Part shown: piece after piece, positions 1 through 8,575 of the stretch | Numbering within the stretch: the first letter of the stretch is position 1 | Layout: every line of letters starts with the position of its first letter | Assembly: GCA_019425655.1 (NCBI GenBank) | Contig: NQWY01024767.1 | Coordinates: 1 to 25,158, forward strand | DNA from: Rhizophagus prolifer | Taxonomy: Eukaryota; Glomeromycota; Glomeromycetes; Glomerales; Glomeraceae | Length of the DNA: 25,158 nucleotides | Reading direction: 5' to 3' | Translations under genes and position numbers: made by a program | Notes under the pieces: model-generated | What the model was told of the DNA's origin: nothing | Seen by the model: the letters and a program-made list of their open reading frames with translations, nothing else | The model's database searches: none

Positions 1-37
1 TAGTTAGTTTGTTTAAAAAAGAGGGGAACCCTCTAGC

Positions 38-62
38 GGCACGGTAGCCTAAGAGGGGAAGA
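38..62. repeat. Short dispersed repeat CGGTAGCCTAA, copy 1
   Basis: CGGTAGCCTAAGAGGGGAAG recurs at 135-157 as CGGTAGCCTAACAGGGGAAG. Looser forms occur near 10241-10262 and 14337-14356. The unit may form a small hairpin. Confidence 0.55.
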
Positions 63-134
63 CTATGAAATAGTAGAAGCAGATTAGAGGAATAGATAAT
101 GTTTTGATTAATTTTAGTAGCAATTATTCTAGAC

Positions 135-157
135 CGGTAGCCTAACAGGGGAAGGCT
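135..157. repeat. Short dispersed repeat CGGTAGCCTAA, copy 2
   Basis: Nearly identical to 38-62, one difference in the first 20 bases. It lies just downstream (minus-strand sense) of tRNA-Met. Confidence 0.55.
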
Positions 158-170
158 TGAACAACAGGAA

Positions 171-242
171 TATCGGGAAGGGGATTCGAACCTCTAACTC
201 ACGTGTATGAAACGTACGTATTAACCCTTATACTATCCCGAC
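171..242 (-). tRNA. trnM: tRNA-Met (CAU)
   Basis: A cloverleaf folds on the minus strand. The 7-bp acceptor starts with a G-U pair, the D stem is GTAT/ATAC, the anticodon loop is TTCATAC (CAU) and the T loop is TTCGAAT. There is one A-C mismatch in the T stem. It is one of two CAU tRNAs in the window; which one is the initiator cannot be settled by eye. Confidence 0.93.
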
Positions 243-326
243 TCTAATCTACTCCAAGGGAAGGTGGGCTAAAATCAAATATGCTAACATAGTAATAGTT
301 TAAAGTAGTAGACCTAAAGTTGGGGA

Positions 327-398
327 CTGGGCTGAGAAGATTTGAACTTCTTTTTTCCGAATCAAACTCGGAGGTCTTACCTTTTAGACGACAACCCA
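327..398 (-). tRNA. trnQ: tRNA-Gln (UUG)
   Basis: A complete minus-strand cloverleaf: acceptor TGGGTTG/CAGCCCA, D stem GTCT/AGAC, anticodon stem TCCGA/TCGGA with loop GTTTGAT (UUG), and T stem AGAAG/CTTCT. Confidence 0.95.
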
Positions 399-429
399 TA
401 TCTCGAAGAAGGAGATAGCTTGTACTCTG

Positions 430-690
430 ACACTTTGAATCTTCTGCGGTATCAATTACTTTAAAGTTAGCTAGATTATTTAATGAAACCTTTCTCCCTT
501 CCAGTAAACAATTATTCGCTCAAATATTTGGCTAACCATAGGTGTTATTTCACGATTAGGGGAAAACTTCAAGGAATGGGGGTCTGTTCTCTATACTCTT
601 TCCCGTCGTTTTTACGACTTGATGGAGTGTAATCTAGATGGTCAGTATAGCCCCGGACTTTCCTATAAAGAATAGCAGTAGGAAACCTAG
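430..690 (-). ncRNA. rnpB: Mitochondrial RNase P RNA (probable rnpB)
   Basis: RNase P RNA is the ribozyme that trims tRNA 5' leaders; many of its likely substrates are the tRNAs around it. On the minus strand, positions 664-651 read AGGAAAGTCCGGGG, matching conserved region I of RNase P RNA (GGAAAGUC plus the P4 strand). GGGG is followed by CTATACT (about 650-644), which pairs with AGTATAG and a later CCCC near 595-580, giving the nested P5/P7-like helices. A GTCGT/ACGAC hairpin lies inside them. The segment AGAGAACAGACC (about 591-580) resembles the conserved AGAGNNCAAACC box. CCGCAGAAG (about 449-441) fits conserved region V, with CCG able to pair with CGG of region I, though its usual ACAGAA lacks one A. 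The ends are approximate because I could not place P1. It sits between tRNA-Asp and tRNA-Gln in the same orientation. Confidence 0.7.
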
Positions 691-1147
691 AGGCATAGAG
701 TAGGGTTTGCTGTCTCCACTCTTCCTTTTCAGGAAACAATCTCCCCCTACCCCTCGAGTTCTTTTAAGGTATCTTTAGTTTATCTATAGTTATAGGGAGG
801 GGATAGACTAGGTTAAGGAATAAGGGTAGGGAAGCTAGTGTAAACTGTTGAACTGGTCTTGTCTATTGATTTACCTCTACTCTTTTAGTAGTTATAAGGT
901 AGGGGGGCAATACTACTTGTCTTAGTCTTAGTCTACATTACTTGTAACCCTATACTTCTAATCTAACTTATAAAGCTAGTTACTCTTAAGCTATACCTCT
1001 GCTAGTAGAACTTATGCTACTTCCTATAACTGATTATCCCTTAAGCTAAAGCTTTACTTAGTAAACTCTTGTTTGAATATCTTGACCATATAGGGTATTA
1101 AGGGCAAGAAGAATTACCTCTAAAAAAGGAGAGGTAGAAGCCTGACA
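691..1147. other. Non-coding spacer
   Basis: AT-rich sequence between the rnpB candidate and tRNA-Asp. I see no open frame with coding character, no tRNA fold and no intron core. A stretch near 746-770 (CCCTACCCCTCGAGTTCTTT) recurs in similar form near 22381-22402. Confidence 0.6.
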
Positions 1148-1221
1148 CGGGCTTGGTCGGACTCGAACCGACATCTTTCAACGTGACAAGTTAATTGTTT
1201 TTCCAGTTAGACCACAAACCC
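1148..1221 (-). tRNA. trnD: tRNA-Asp (GUC)
   Basis: Acceptor GGGTTTG/CAAGCCC, anticodon stem TTAAC/GTTGA with loop TTGTCAC (GUC), and T stem GTCGG/CCGAC with loop TTCGAGT. The D arm pairs weakly. Confidence 0.92.
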
Positions 1222-1341
1222 TTTGAAAAAACGAACCTCTCTTTAGGTATTCGAAATAACAAGGATTAGTTAAGCCCAGATACTTTGATGAACGCAATTT
1301 AGCCTTCATGAAATCAGTAATCCCATAGAGTACCTTTTAAT

Positions 1342-1413
1342 TGAGTATGTGGGGGTTCGAACCCCAACAAAACCGCTTAAAAGGCGGCTGCTCTACCGTT
1401 GAGCTACATACTC
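1342..1413 (-). tRNA. trnK: tRNA-Lys (UUU)
   Basis: Perfect acceptor GAGTATG/CATACTC, D stem GCTC/GAGC, anticodon loop CTTTTAA (UUU), T stem TGGGG/CCCCA. Confidence 0.96.
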
Positions 1414-1544
1414 CTCATCTCTATAAGGACACCTAACGGTAAGGGAAATATGCTCACCAAAATAGAATGACTCTGCTGATTTTTCTCAAGTGGTAAATAA
1501 ACTCCAAGATGTATGAGCCTTCCTTTTTGCTTAATTCTATAATA

Positions 1545-1615
1545 AGCCGGGTAGCGGAATCGAACCACCATACCTCGTTTACAAGACGAAAGCTTTACCA
1601 TTAAGCTAACCCGAC
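1545..1615 (-). tRNA. trnT: tRNA-Thr (UGU)
   Basis: Acceptor GTCGGGT/ACCCGGC, D stem GCTT/AAGC, anticodon loop CTTGTAA (UGU), T stem GGTGG/CCGCT with loop TTCGATT. Confidence 0.95.
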
Positions 1616-1660
1616 AACCAATAGTTTTTATTGATTGAGTGGGAATCATAATTCTTGTAG

Positions 1661-1746
1661 CGGAAAAGGAGGGAGTTGAACCCTCAAGGACTATTTAGTC
1701 CCATAACTTAGCAGGTTATCGCCTTAACCCATTCGGCCTCTTTTCC
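1661..1746 (-). tRNA. trnS: tRNA-Ser (GCU)
   Basis: Acceptor GGAAAAG/CTTTTCC, anticodon stem ATAAC/GTTAT with loop CTGCTAA (GCU), and T stem GAGGG/CCCTC. A long variable arm with a GGACT/AGTCC hairpin is typical of class II tRNA-Ser. It lies just 3' of rnl. Confidence 0.95.
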
Positions 1747-2087
1747 AAGGATAGATTATAAGGTAGAACGATCTGGTAAAACCAAGTTGCTTAACAATTA
1801 GTAACCCGAGGCTGAAAGCATTACTGCTATTACACCCAGGTCCTATCAATAGGGTGATCTACCCTAAGTTTTAAAGGAAGTATAGAGGAGTAGTTTCCTG
1901 CTTGATATGGCTTCAGCAGTTATCTATTCGTGACGTAGCTTCCCAGCCATACCATAGCTTTATTAGCCACTGATAACTGGTAAACCAGAGGTCACTCCAT
2001 TTAAGTCCTCGCGTACTAAAAACAGCTTCCTCCTTACTTCCAACTCCCTCCAGTAGATAGAAGCCGTACTGACTCGCGTCGTACTTA

Positions 2088-2365
2088 CTTGTTGTTATCG
2101 TGAAAGCTCTTTATCTTCCACCTCTTGAAGTCACCTTCAAGTACAGACTATGTCTTGATAAATTGGAATTTATCCCGGGCGCTCGTGGAAGGATTATTGT
2201 TAGTGTACTCACCTTCTAGTCGTTGAACGTTCTTTTTCCTTATAGCAATTATACTATTCACTAGAAAAAGCTTCGCTGCAAGTTAACTTTTGATTTCAAG
2301 TCTTTCTTGCAATTCACCCGGCTTTCTTTCCTTAAATTTGAATCTTAGGAAAGGGGCTAAAATTA
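2088..2365 (-). other. rnl group I intron 2 (peptidyl-transferase centre, no ORF)
   Basis: The conserved LSU string GGGTTTAGAACGTCG is interrupted. GCTGGGT ends at 2366, and TAAGTACGACGCGAG resumes at 2087, restoring the expected spacing. The 278-nt insert starts after a U and ends in G. Its AGCCC close to the 5' end can pair with exon GGGU to make P1 with the required U-G pair. It contains an R-like box GTTCAACGACTAGAAGG and an S-like box AAGACATAGTC that give P7 (GACTA/TAGTC). It lies next to the position equivalent to E. coli about 2584, a known intron site in organelle LSU genes. It has no ORF. Confidence 0.88.
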
Positions 2366-4316
2366 ACCCAGCTCACGTACCCTTTTACTCGGCGAACAGC
2401 CGAACCCTTAGAACCTTATTCTGCTCTAGGATAGGATGAGCCGACATCGAGGTGCCAAACCCCCCAGTCAATATGAACTCTCGTGGAAGATTAGCCTGTT
2501 ATCCCTTGAGTAGCTTTTATCCGTTGATCGATGAACATTCCATGACGTTTCACCGGGTCACTATGCCCTAGTTACCTACCTGATAGACTTGTAGGTCTCA
2601 CAGTCAAGCATGCTTTTACCATTACGCTTATTTAGGCTCACCATAGCCTGGAAAGGTTTCCAACCTAGCAAAGCATACCTTCGGACTCCTCAGTTACTTT
2701 AGGTGAGGATTGCCGCCCCAGACAAACTGTCTACTAGCCAGCATTTATAGTGAAACCTATTACAAAGATCAAGGTATCTCGTCTAGTCGACTCCCTTTGT
2801 ACCTTAGTAACGGTTACACACTAACTAGCTACAGTCAAGCTTCAAAGGGTCTTCTCGTCTAGCTGGAGGTAATCCGCATCTTCACGGATAATTCAATTTC
2901 GCCGAGTTCGTCTTGGAGACAGTGGGAGCTTCGTTAAACCTTTCATGCGGGACATCATTTAAATGCCAAGAAATTTCGCTACCTTAGGACCGTCAAGGTT
3001 ACAGCCGCCATTAACTAGAGCTTCCTTTGCCATCCTAAAACGGCTTAGTTGGTTATCTAGCATCGGGCAGGTATCAGACTCTATACATCCACCTCAGTGT
3101 TAGCAGAGTCCGGTGTTTTAAGTAAACAGTCGCGCCCCCCTATTTAGTGCCACCATAATAAATGGTACCCCTTCTCCCGAAGTTACGGGGCTATTTTGCC
3201 GAGTTCCTTCAAGACGATTATCTCAACGCCTTAGTATGCTCTACTTGCAGACCTGTGTCGGTTTAGGGTACGGTTGATTAACCTAATCTTTAGAAAATTA
3301 AGTCTCCGTAAGACTCTTTCCTGAACCTTACTCTTTAAAGTATACCTCTAAAAATAAGGTAAACTTATAAGGAAGGTTACTTTCCTACAGAAGAATTACT
3401 CATCGGCATATGAAGGTTTTCCCTTCTGAGTTGATTTATCACCCTGCCTTAGAGGCCGTTACTTTAATCATCTAGGTATAGACCTCACTAATGAAACCCT
3501 TCTGCTTTCGGCGAAGAGGAAATTTACCTCCTTTTAGGCTACTCATGTCAGCATTTTTAGTCCAGCTATGTCCACTTACTCAATGAGCAAGCTTCCTTCC
3601 ATTTGCTGGATATTCTGCTACCCCTAGAATTATCTAGGACAGGGTTTCGGTGAAGCAGTAAAGGAGCTCTGCACCTGTATCAACTGCCACTCTCTCCATT
3701 TAGAGAGACAACTACTATAGACCCGTTACATTCTTGGTGCCCTCACCAGGCTATATTCCCTTAATAGGGAGCTCAGACCACTGAGCTGTTACGCTATCGC
3801 TAAAAGATGGCTGCTTCCAAGCCCACTTTGTGGAGAGACACTGGAGAGGACTGCCTTGTGTTCACTCAGTAGTTTGTTAGGGACCTTCACACCTGTTCTG
3901 GGCTGTTTCCCTTTTGACAAATTGCCTTATCACAATATGTCTGATTGCCCACCATTGTATACTATACATTTCCGGGATTAGAAGCCATTGATAGAGCCAT
4001 GACAGCCCCCCAATTATGCAGTTAAAAACTAACAGCGTGGCTTCCAGTGCCGTACCGTCTAGTAACTAATTTCAATAAATGGGCTACCCGCTAAAACGGG
4101 TTTCGCAGAAGACCAGCTATCTCTAGGTTAGATTGGCCTTTCACCCCTTGCCACAGCTCTTCGGAGTCCCTTGCAACGGACACCCGTTCAGTCTTATTAA
4201 ATAGCACTTGTCCATGGCAAGATCACCTAGGTTCGGGTCTGATGGTCGGTACTATCACCAACTAATTGGGTCGCTTTAGCTAGGGCTATTACCATGCACC
4301 AACCATCATCTTGCTG

Positions 4317-4690
4317 CAATTATTCAGAGACTTTCATCTCTGTTTAGACTATACCTTCAACTCAAAAGGAATTTTAGGTAACAAACTCCATAAAGAATTG
4401 ATTACCATGATTCCCTTGGAATATTTGAGTGCTGACGTATTACCAATTTATCTTGGTCTCTTCTTTCGAATCAGTCGTTACAGGGTTGAGAAAAAGGAGT
4501 AAGGACTTACTCTAATGGATTACAAATGTCCACCTATTCCTACGATTTCTCAACTTCCCACGGTATTGCCATAGAGAAATTCTCCTTAGGTTTCACCGTT
4601 AGCATTATGAACTAATTCATTAATACCGACCATTTCTGGTCATGAGTCAGTTTGGCAAAGGATTTCACAACCCTCATGGGCAAGCAATTC
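4317..4690 (-). other. rnl group I intron 1 (domain II, no ORF)
   Basis: Exon TTGTATAATGGGT ends at 4691, and CAGCAAGATGATGG resumes at 4316, rebuilding the universal ATAATGGGTCAGC. The 374-nt insert begins GAATTGCTTGCCCAT; GCCCAT pairs with exon ATGGGT in a 6-bp P1 ending in the U-G splice pair. The last base is G. Core boxes are GCTAACGGTGAAACC and GGCAATACCGTGG (P/Q side) and GAAGGTATAGTC (S box). The P/Q boxes are almost identical to those of cox1 intron 3. There is no endonuclease ORF. Open frames inside it are chance. Confidence 0.9.
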
Positions 4691-5430
4691 ACCCATTATA
4701 CAAAAGGTACGCTGTCATCACACATTGAGTTGGAGTCAATGACTATTGTGATTCCAGCTGCTTGTGGAGCCACTAGTTCAGGCTTTTCACCAGTTTACTA
4801 CCTGCTTTTTCAACATTCCCTCACGGTACTCTGCACTATCGGTAAATGGAGCATACTTAGCCTTGATGATGGTACACCTTTCCTGCCTTAATAGACAGAT
4901 TATTTTAAAAGCAGCTTGACAAGCCGCCAATGTCTTTTATTAAAACTGTTTAGGAAGTTTTTCAAAAGGAACTCTGTCTAATTGAAAAACAAACAAAGCC
5001 ATATCATTACTGGGCTATCACCATCTGTGGCTAGCTATTCCAAGCCATTATTTATGTCTTTGTCTGCATCCCCCTACGCATAAACGTAAACAGAGATTGT
5101 CTAAGTTCGTACCTTGGCTTATCTACGTTCGCTCGCCACTACTTGTAGAGTCTCGGTTGATTTCCTTTCCTCCTGGTAATAAGATGTTTCAGTTCCCAGG
5201 GTAAGTGAGGCACCTTTTGGCCTTGATCGTCGAGACCGGGTTGATTAACATACCCTGATAGGATTCGACAGTTTGGATTTAACCTCATTCTGGTCCATTT
5301 CCTAGTCATCCCTAGTAGCCCCTTTGTTATACTTGGTTTTACATTCCAGATCGCTGCGAATTTCCTCCATATAATTCCAAATAAAAATTGAGAACTTCTA
5401 TACACAGGATAGATTTGAAGCACAGAGGAA

Positions 5431-5627
5431 GTTAGGGAGTTAAAAGGAAGATATGCTTAGCAGTAAAGAGATAGCTGAGAGACCGGAGAAGAAGGGAGGA
5501 GTCAAAGAGGAAGGAAGAGGCAATTCCTTTTACTAGTAACCCTAACAATCTTCAATGGAAAAAGGATATAAAAGCAGAGAGTAAAGCCGCTAGACGTCCA
5601 GCTCCAACCCTATCAGCTATTAACACT
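5431..5627. other. Leader region of the 197-codon orphan frame
   Basis: Purine-rich sequence. The plus-strand frame of the orphan at 5628 stays open upstream from about 5476, without an ATG, and has a charged then Pro-rich composition. The true protein may therefore be longer or start at a non-ATG codon. Confidence 0.4.
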
Positions 5628-6221
5628 ATGAGTTCTCAACTTGAGTCTAAACTTGATTCTGGCTTTTCTAACCTTAACTCTGGTCTGGAACGTGTAGTTC
5701 AAGCTATTAAGTCTCAACAGGTTTCTCAACCCGTAGTACAATCTTCTCTATTAGGAAATGTAAATTGGACTCCTATTGTTCAAGCATTAGTTAGTGGAGT
5801 TGGATCAGCACTAGGAGCTAATGTAACCTTCTCTTCTCCAGTTTCTTCCACATCATCTACGTCTACTACTTCACCTTTAGAAACTTCTGCTACTATATCT
5901 CCTTCTTCAACCTCTCCTGAAATTGAGGCTAGAATAGTTGAACTGGAATCAAATGTAGCTAACCTTTCTTCTTCTCTTCATACTGGTTTTCAAACTCTTT
6001 CTACCCAGATAAACGATCTGGCTTCTAAAACGGATACTCAAATCTCTAAGCTAGTTACTTCTCAATCAGACCTTCAAGTAATGTTTAGAGCTTTCATGGA
6101 GGCTCAAACTAAAACTCCTTCCTCTAATGGTTCCTCTGGGTCTAATTCTACCCCTTCTTCCACTAATTCTGCAAAGGATGATACCCCTATAACACCTTCT
6201 TCAAAAAATTCCCCCCAATGA
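5628..6221 (+). CDS. Orphan ORF, 197 aa, Ser/Thr-rich with coiled-coil-like flanks
   Basis: I do not recognise this protein. Residues 1-30 form an amphipathic helix-like segment (MSSQLESKLDSGFSNLNSGL). Residues about 40-66 are mildly hydrophobic and Gly-rich. Residues about 70-100 are a Ser/Thr/Pro linker. Residues about 100-160 have heptad-like spacing of hydrophobic residues (EIEARIVELESNVANL onward), suggesting a coiled coil, and the tail is another Ser/Asn/Pro run ending SSKNSPQ. It is on the plus strand, opposite to all conserved genes, directly upstream of rnl. Codons are rich in TCT and CCT. The frame is open upstream of the ATG. Its last codons overlap the A-run/TT/C-run motif seen at the ends of cox genes. 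A plasmid origin is inferred from its neighbours only. Confidence 0.6.
   Translation: MSSQLESKLDSGFSNLNSGLERVVQAIKSQQVSQPVVQSSLLGNVNWTPIVQALVSGVGSALGANVTFSSPVSSTSSTSTTSPLETSATISPSSTSPEIEARIVELESNVANLSSSLHTGFQTLSTQINDLASKTDTQISKLVTSQSDLQVMFRAFMEAQTKTPSSNGSSGSNSTPSSTNSAKDDTPITPSSKNSPQ
6203..6216 (+). promoter_or_regulatory. Putative 3'-end motif at the 197-aa orphan
   Basis: AAAAAATT plus six C on the coding (plus) strand, overlapping the last codons of the orphan. Same form and same relative position as at cox1, cox2 and atp6, but on the other strand. Confidence 0.35.
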
Positions 6222-6699
6222 TTTATTAAAGGTAAAGGATTGGATTTAAAGGTAACTAAGTGGTTTAAAGAAAGAGAGGCAACGACAGAGAGAGATACAG
6301 TCGAAAGAGGTATTAAAGATGTTGAATCCATTCTATGCTATTAATTATTGGATAGAAGGGCACCTTTCCTTGGATTGAAAGTTATTTTAGAATGACGTGT
6401 TTCCTTTAAAAACCTATATGGATTTATGGTAAGTGGTCATTTGGTAGATTTACAACTCATTTGATGGTGTTAAAGGTATTGTTGGTGGAGATAAAGGTGG
6501 TTCATATCAGTTAGATAGTCTTCAAAGCTTAGTTAAGGAGGTGAAGGTATACAAATCGAAGGTGGTGAGAACCAATCTAAGAGTAAGGATAAGAAAGATA
6601 AGGATTGAAGTAGGTTTGATCTAGCAGAGGTTTAATGAGGGATTGAGGTTATGATAAACGAGGAGGGGTAGGTGTGACTGATAAAGGTAGGATTTCTCA
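6222..6699. other. Degraded non-coding stretch
   Basis: A G/A-rich plus strand with short fragments of Gly/Lys-rich reading frames (for example around 6455-6560) but no continuous ORF. It is probably a decayed part of the same accessory unit as the flanking orphans. Confidence 0.4.
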
Positions 6700-6837
6700 A
6701 ATTTAAGGATATTGCTCAAGGCTGTCTAGTGTTCAGCGGTTAGTTCATCTATACATTTGTTAATGTGTCCCTTCTATTACCTATTGATAAAACCCTTGAA
6801 GGTGATCTATGATTTGATGAAGGGATATTTCAAGTAA
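6700..6837 (+). pseudogene. Decayed copy of the 3' end of the 223-aa membrane orphan
   Basis: The last 26 codons (6760-6837) end with PFYYLLIKPLKVIYDL and then KGYFK. They align with the C-terminus of the frame ending at 8520 (PLYYLITKPLRVIYDF, then NFYK), with about 13 of 25 residues identical and the stop in the same place. Upstream similarity fades and is broken. It is a truncated paralogue of that gene. Confidence 0.65.
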
Positions 6838-7054
6838 GGTATTGGAAAGATAAATGAGAGATTGGTAAAGGTTGTGCATGATCTTCTATTGAAATTATCT
6901 AAGTTGACGATGGTAAGGAAAGGGTTTAAAAAAGGTAATAATTCAAAGGTAGGCTTACCTACGGGCATAGATTTACACATGGCAGTTGGGTAGAGACTGT
7001 TAACGTCATAATAATAACCTGTTCCAATCAGGTGGCAACCTTCATAAATATATT

Positions 7055-7600
7055 CTATTTACTAAATGTTAAAGGAGTGGTATTACCATCACTTAAGAGA
7101 ACTCGTTTGTTGAATTGATAATTTATATCATAAGGTTGATTTCTTTTGATAACTATTGAAGAGTCTTTAAGGCTTCTATACCATTTATTTACTTTCAACC
7201 CTATTAAGTTCTGTTGTTTAATAAGAGATAGGTAGTTCTCCCTAGTTAATTTTCCTGAGTAACCCTTAGCTTTGGTTACCTCACCTTCAGTTGTTCTTAG
7301 GTAAGAAACCTTAGGAAGAGGGAATAATCCTGTGGTAATTCTTCTCCTTCCCATTACATTGCACACCCCCATTCCAGAAATAATGAGGAAAGTGGTCTTT
7401 CTGAGTGGGAACCTTCCAGTCTTTAGCAAGCTTAGAGAGAGATGCAGGGAGAATACGTATTGAATCCTTAATGGTAATTAGCTTGGTAGAACCTTGATAA
7501 ACTCCTAAAGATAAAAGTTCCCCATCTTTCATTATTGGTTTAAAGGTAATACCAGGAAGACAATCTAATAAAGAAGGTAAGGGGAAGAATACTCAAAAGT
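7055..7600 (-). pseudogene. dpo: Plasmid-type DNA polymerase B (dpo) remnant 1
   Basis: This is a fossil of the family B, protein-primed DNA polymerase of fungal linear mitochondrial plasmids. Two blocks are visible. One at about 7600-7390 includes IKDSIRILPASLSKLAKDWK and QKDHFPHYF, typical of the part before the polymerase palm. The other, at about 7345-7055, carries the C-terminal region (AKGYSGKLTRENYLSL, KWYRSLKDSS, NKRVLLSDGN). The catalytic palm between them is missing, so it is broken. Its orientation is opposite to the other three copies. Confidence 0.8.
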
Positions 7601-7848
7601 AGTATATATGAGGTGTAATGGTTCAGATCTATTCATCAAAGCTATCAAATAATAGAAATAGTGCTAACCCATCATTGAGTGAGAGTTGGTGATTAGTGGG
7701 TCTTTGCCAGAAGCTCAGCGTATTTCCAATTATACTACTCCCCCCCGAGTACTTTACCATTAGTTCTTTCTGATGGTTAGGGAAAGCTCTACCTTCTTAA
7801 TTTAATTGGATAAAATACTTATAATTCTCATTTAAGGTGAGGGTAGAT
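7601..7848. other. Spacer between dpo remnant and membrane orphan
   Basis: No gene is seen apart from the tRNA-like scrap at 7719-7747. The purine-rich segment just before 7849 may be leader sequence of the 223-aa frame. Confidence 0.5.
7719..7747 (-). pseudogene. Partial tRNA-Ala-like scrap (acceptor plus D arm)
   Basis: The plus-strand sequence GCGTATTTCCAATTATACTA followed by a C run nearly matches the 5' half of the real tRNA-Ala gene at 13349-13377 (GCGTATTGCCAATTATACTA and a C run). The anticodon and T arms are absent, so it cannot be functional. Confidence 0.6.
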
Positions 7849-8520
7849 ATGTCTTTGTTGGTATTTAGGTTGAGAATGGAAGAGTATAGGAAAGTGGGTG
7901 TGCATGAGAGGGAGGAAACCAGGAAAAGTATTAATGAGGATAGAAGGAAGAGAGCCGAGGAAAGGGGACATAGGAAAAGGATGAATACTAATCCATTCTA
8001 CTTCGTGGATCATACGGTGAGGGAAATAATTCAAGATATTCCTTGGGTGGGTTCTAGTTTAAAATATATATGGATCAAGGTGAGGTACACTGTTGCATTT
8101 ATAGTGTGTGTCATCAGCTTCCCACTAGTAAAAGACACATGTAAGGTGGTTTGGTGGCTCAGTTTGAAACCTTTCTTGAAACATATCGGTTATTCGTGTT
8201 CTCAGATTTATAGTTCAGCTGAATACATTGGTTGTTATCTCACAGGCTCAGAGGCGGGGTCTAATGAAGACCTTACCTATCTTGGTGATCTCATGGTGTT
8301 TCCTTCAAGGTTCATGGATAACATAGGTAGGAAGTTCATGAGGGTTGGTAGTTTGAAGAGTTTACTTAAGGGGATATTCGTAGGTTTGATGATCTTAATA
8401 GTCTTGGGGGTGATCATGTTCATCTATCCTCTGATCAGCCTCTTATTGAGTCCATTGTACTACTTGATAACAAAACCTTTAAGGGTTATCTATGATTTTG
8501 TGATTAACTTCTATAAGTAA
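7849..8520 (+). CDS. Orphan membrane protein ORF, 223 aa
   Basis: I do not recognise this protein. I chose the ATG at 7849 over an in-frame GTG four codons upstream. Residues about 10-50 are highly charged and helical (REETRKSINEDRRKRAEERG). Then come one or two hydrophobic segments near residues 80-110 (YTVAFIVCVISFPLV), a soluble stretch, and a long hydrophobic region near 175-210 (GIFVGLMILIVLGVIMFIYP, then LLLSPLYYLI). The tail is basic and aromatic. The layout suggests a membrane protein with a basic N-terminal domain. A decayed second copy of its 3' end lies at 6700-6837. It is on the plus strand within the plasmid-like island. No expression signal is recognised. Confidence 0.6.
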   Translation: MSLLVFRLRMEEYRKVGVHEREETRKSINEDRRKRAEERGHRKRMNTNPFYFVDHTVREIIQDIPWVGSSLKYIWIKVRYTVAFIVCVISFPLVKDTCKVVWWLSLKPFLKHIGYSCSQIYSSAEYIGCYLTGSEAGSNEDLTYLGDLMVFPSRFMDNIGRKFMRVGSLKSLLKGIFVGLMILIVLGVIMFIYPLISLLLSPLYYLITKPLRVIYDFVINFYK

Positions 8521-8575
8521 CTGTTTATATGAATTAGAAGCCACTTTTAAATGGGGGTAGTTTTTGAGAATAGTC

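Larger units (their letters stand above)
1780..5430 (-). rRNA. rnl: Large subunit ribosomal RNA (split by two group I introns)
   Basis: The gene encodes mitochondrial 23S-like rRNA, read on the minus strand. Domain I is recognisable at about 5220-5100 (GAACTGAAACATCTTA, then GTAGTGGCGAGCGAA) and 4835-4790 (GTACCGTGAGGGAA). Domain IV is at about 3010-2880 (CCGTCAAGGTAGCGAAAT region), the peptidyl-transferase ring at 2515-2370 (GGGATAACAGGCTAATC, then TTTGGCACCTCGATGTCGGCTCATC), and the sarcin-ricin loop near 2018 (AGTACGCGAGGA). Exons are about 5430-4691, 4316-2366 and 2087-1780; the outer ends are estimates. The gene lies between the accessory island upstream and tRNA-Ser downstream. Short open frames inside it are chance. 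Confidence 0.96.

Noticed and set aside
1404-1649. 81-codon minus-strand frame
   Set aside because: It overlaps tRNA-Thr and the end of tRNA-Lys and has no protein character.
4311-5423. Open frames at 4311-4502, 4652-4891 and 5139-5423
   Set aside because: They lie inside rnl exons or the rnl intron, and their translations only mirror conserved rRNA sequence.
6104-6331. 75-codon minus-strand frame
   Set aside because: Antisense shadow of the 197-codon orphan.
7828-8034. 68-codon minus-strand frame
   Set aside because: Antisense shadow of the basic N-terminus of the 223-aa orphan.
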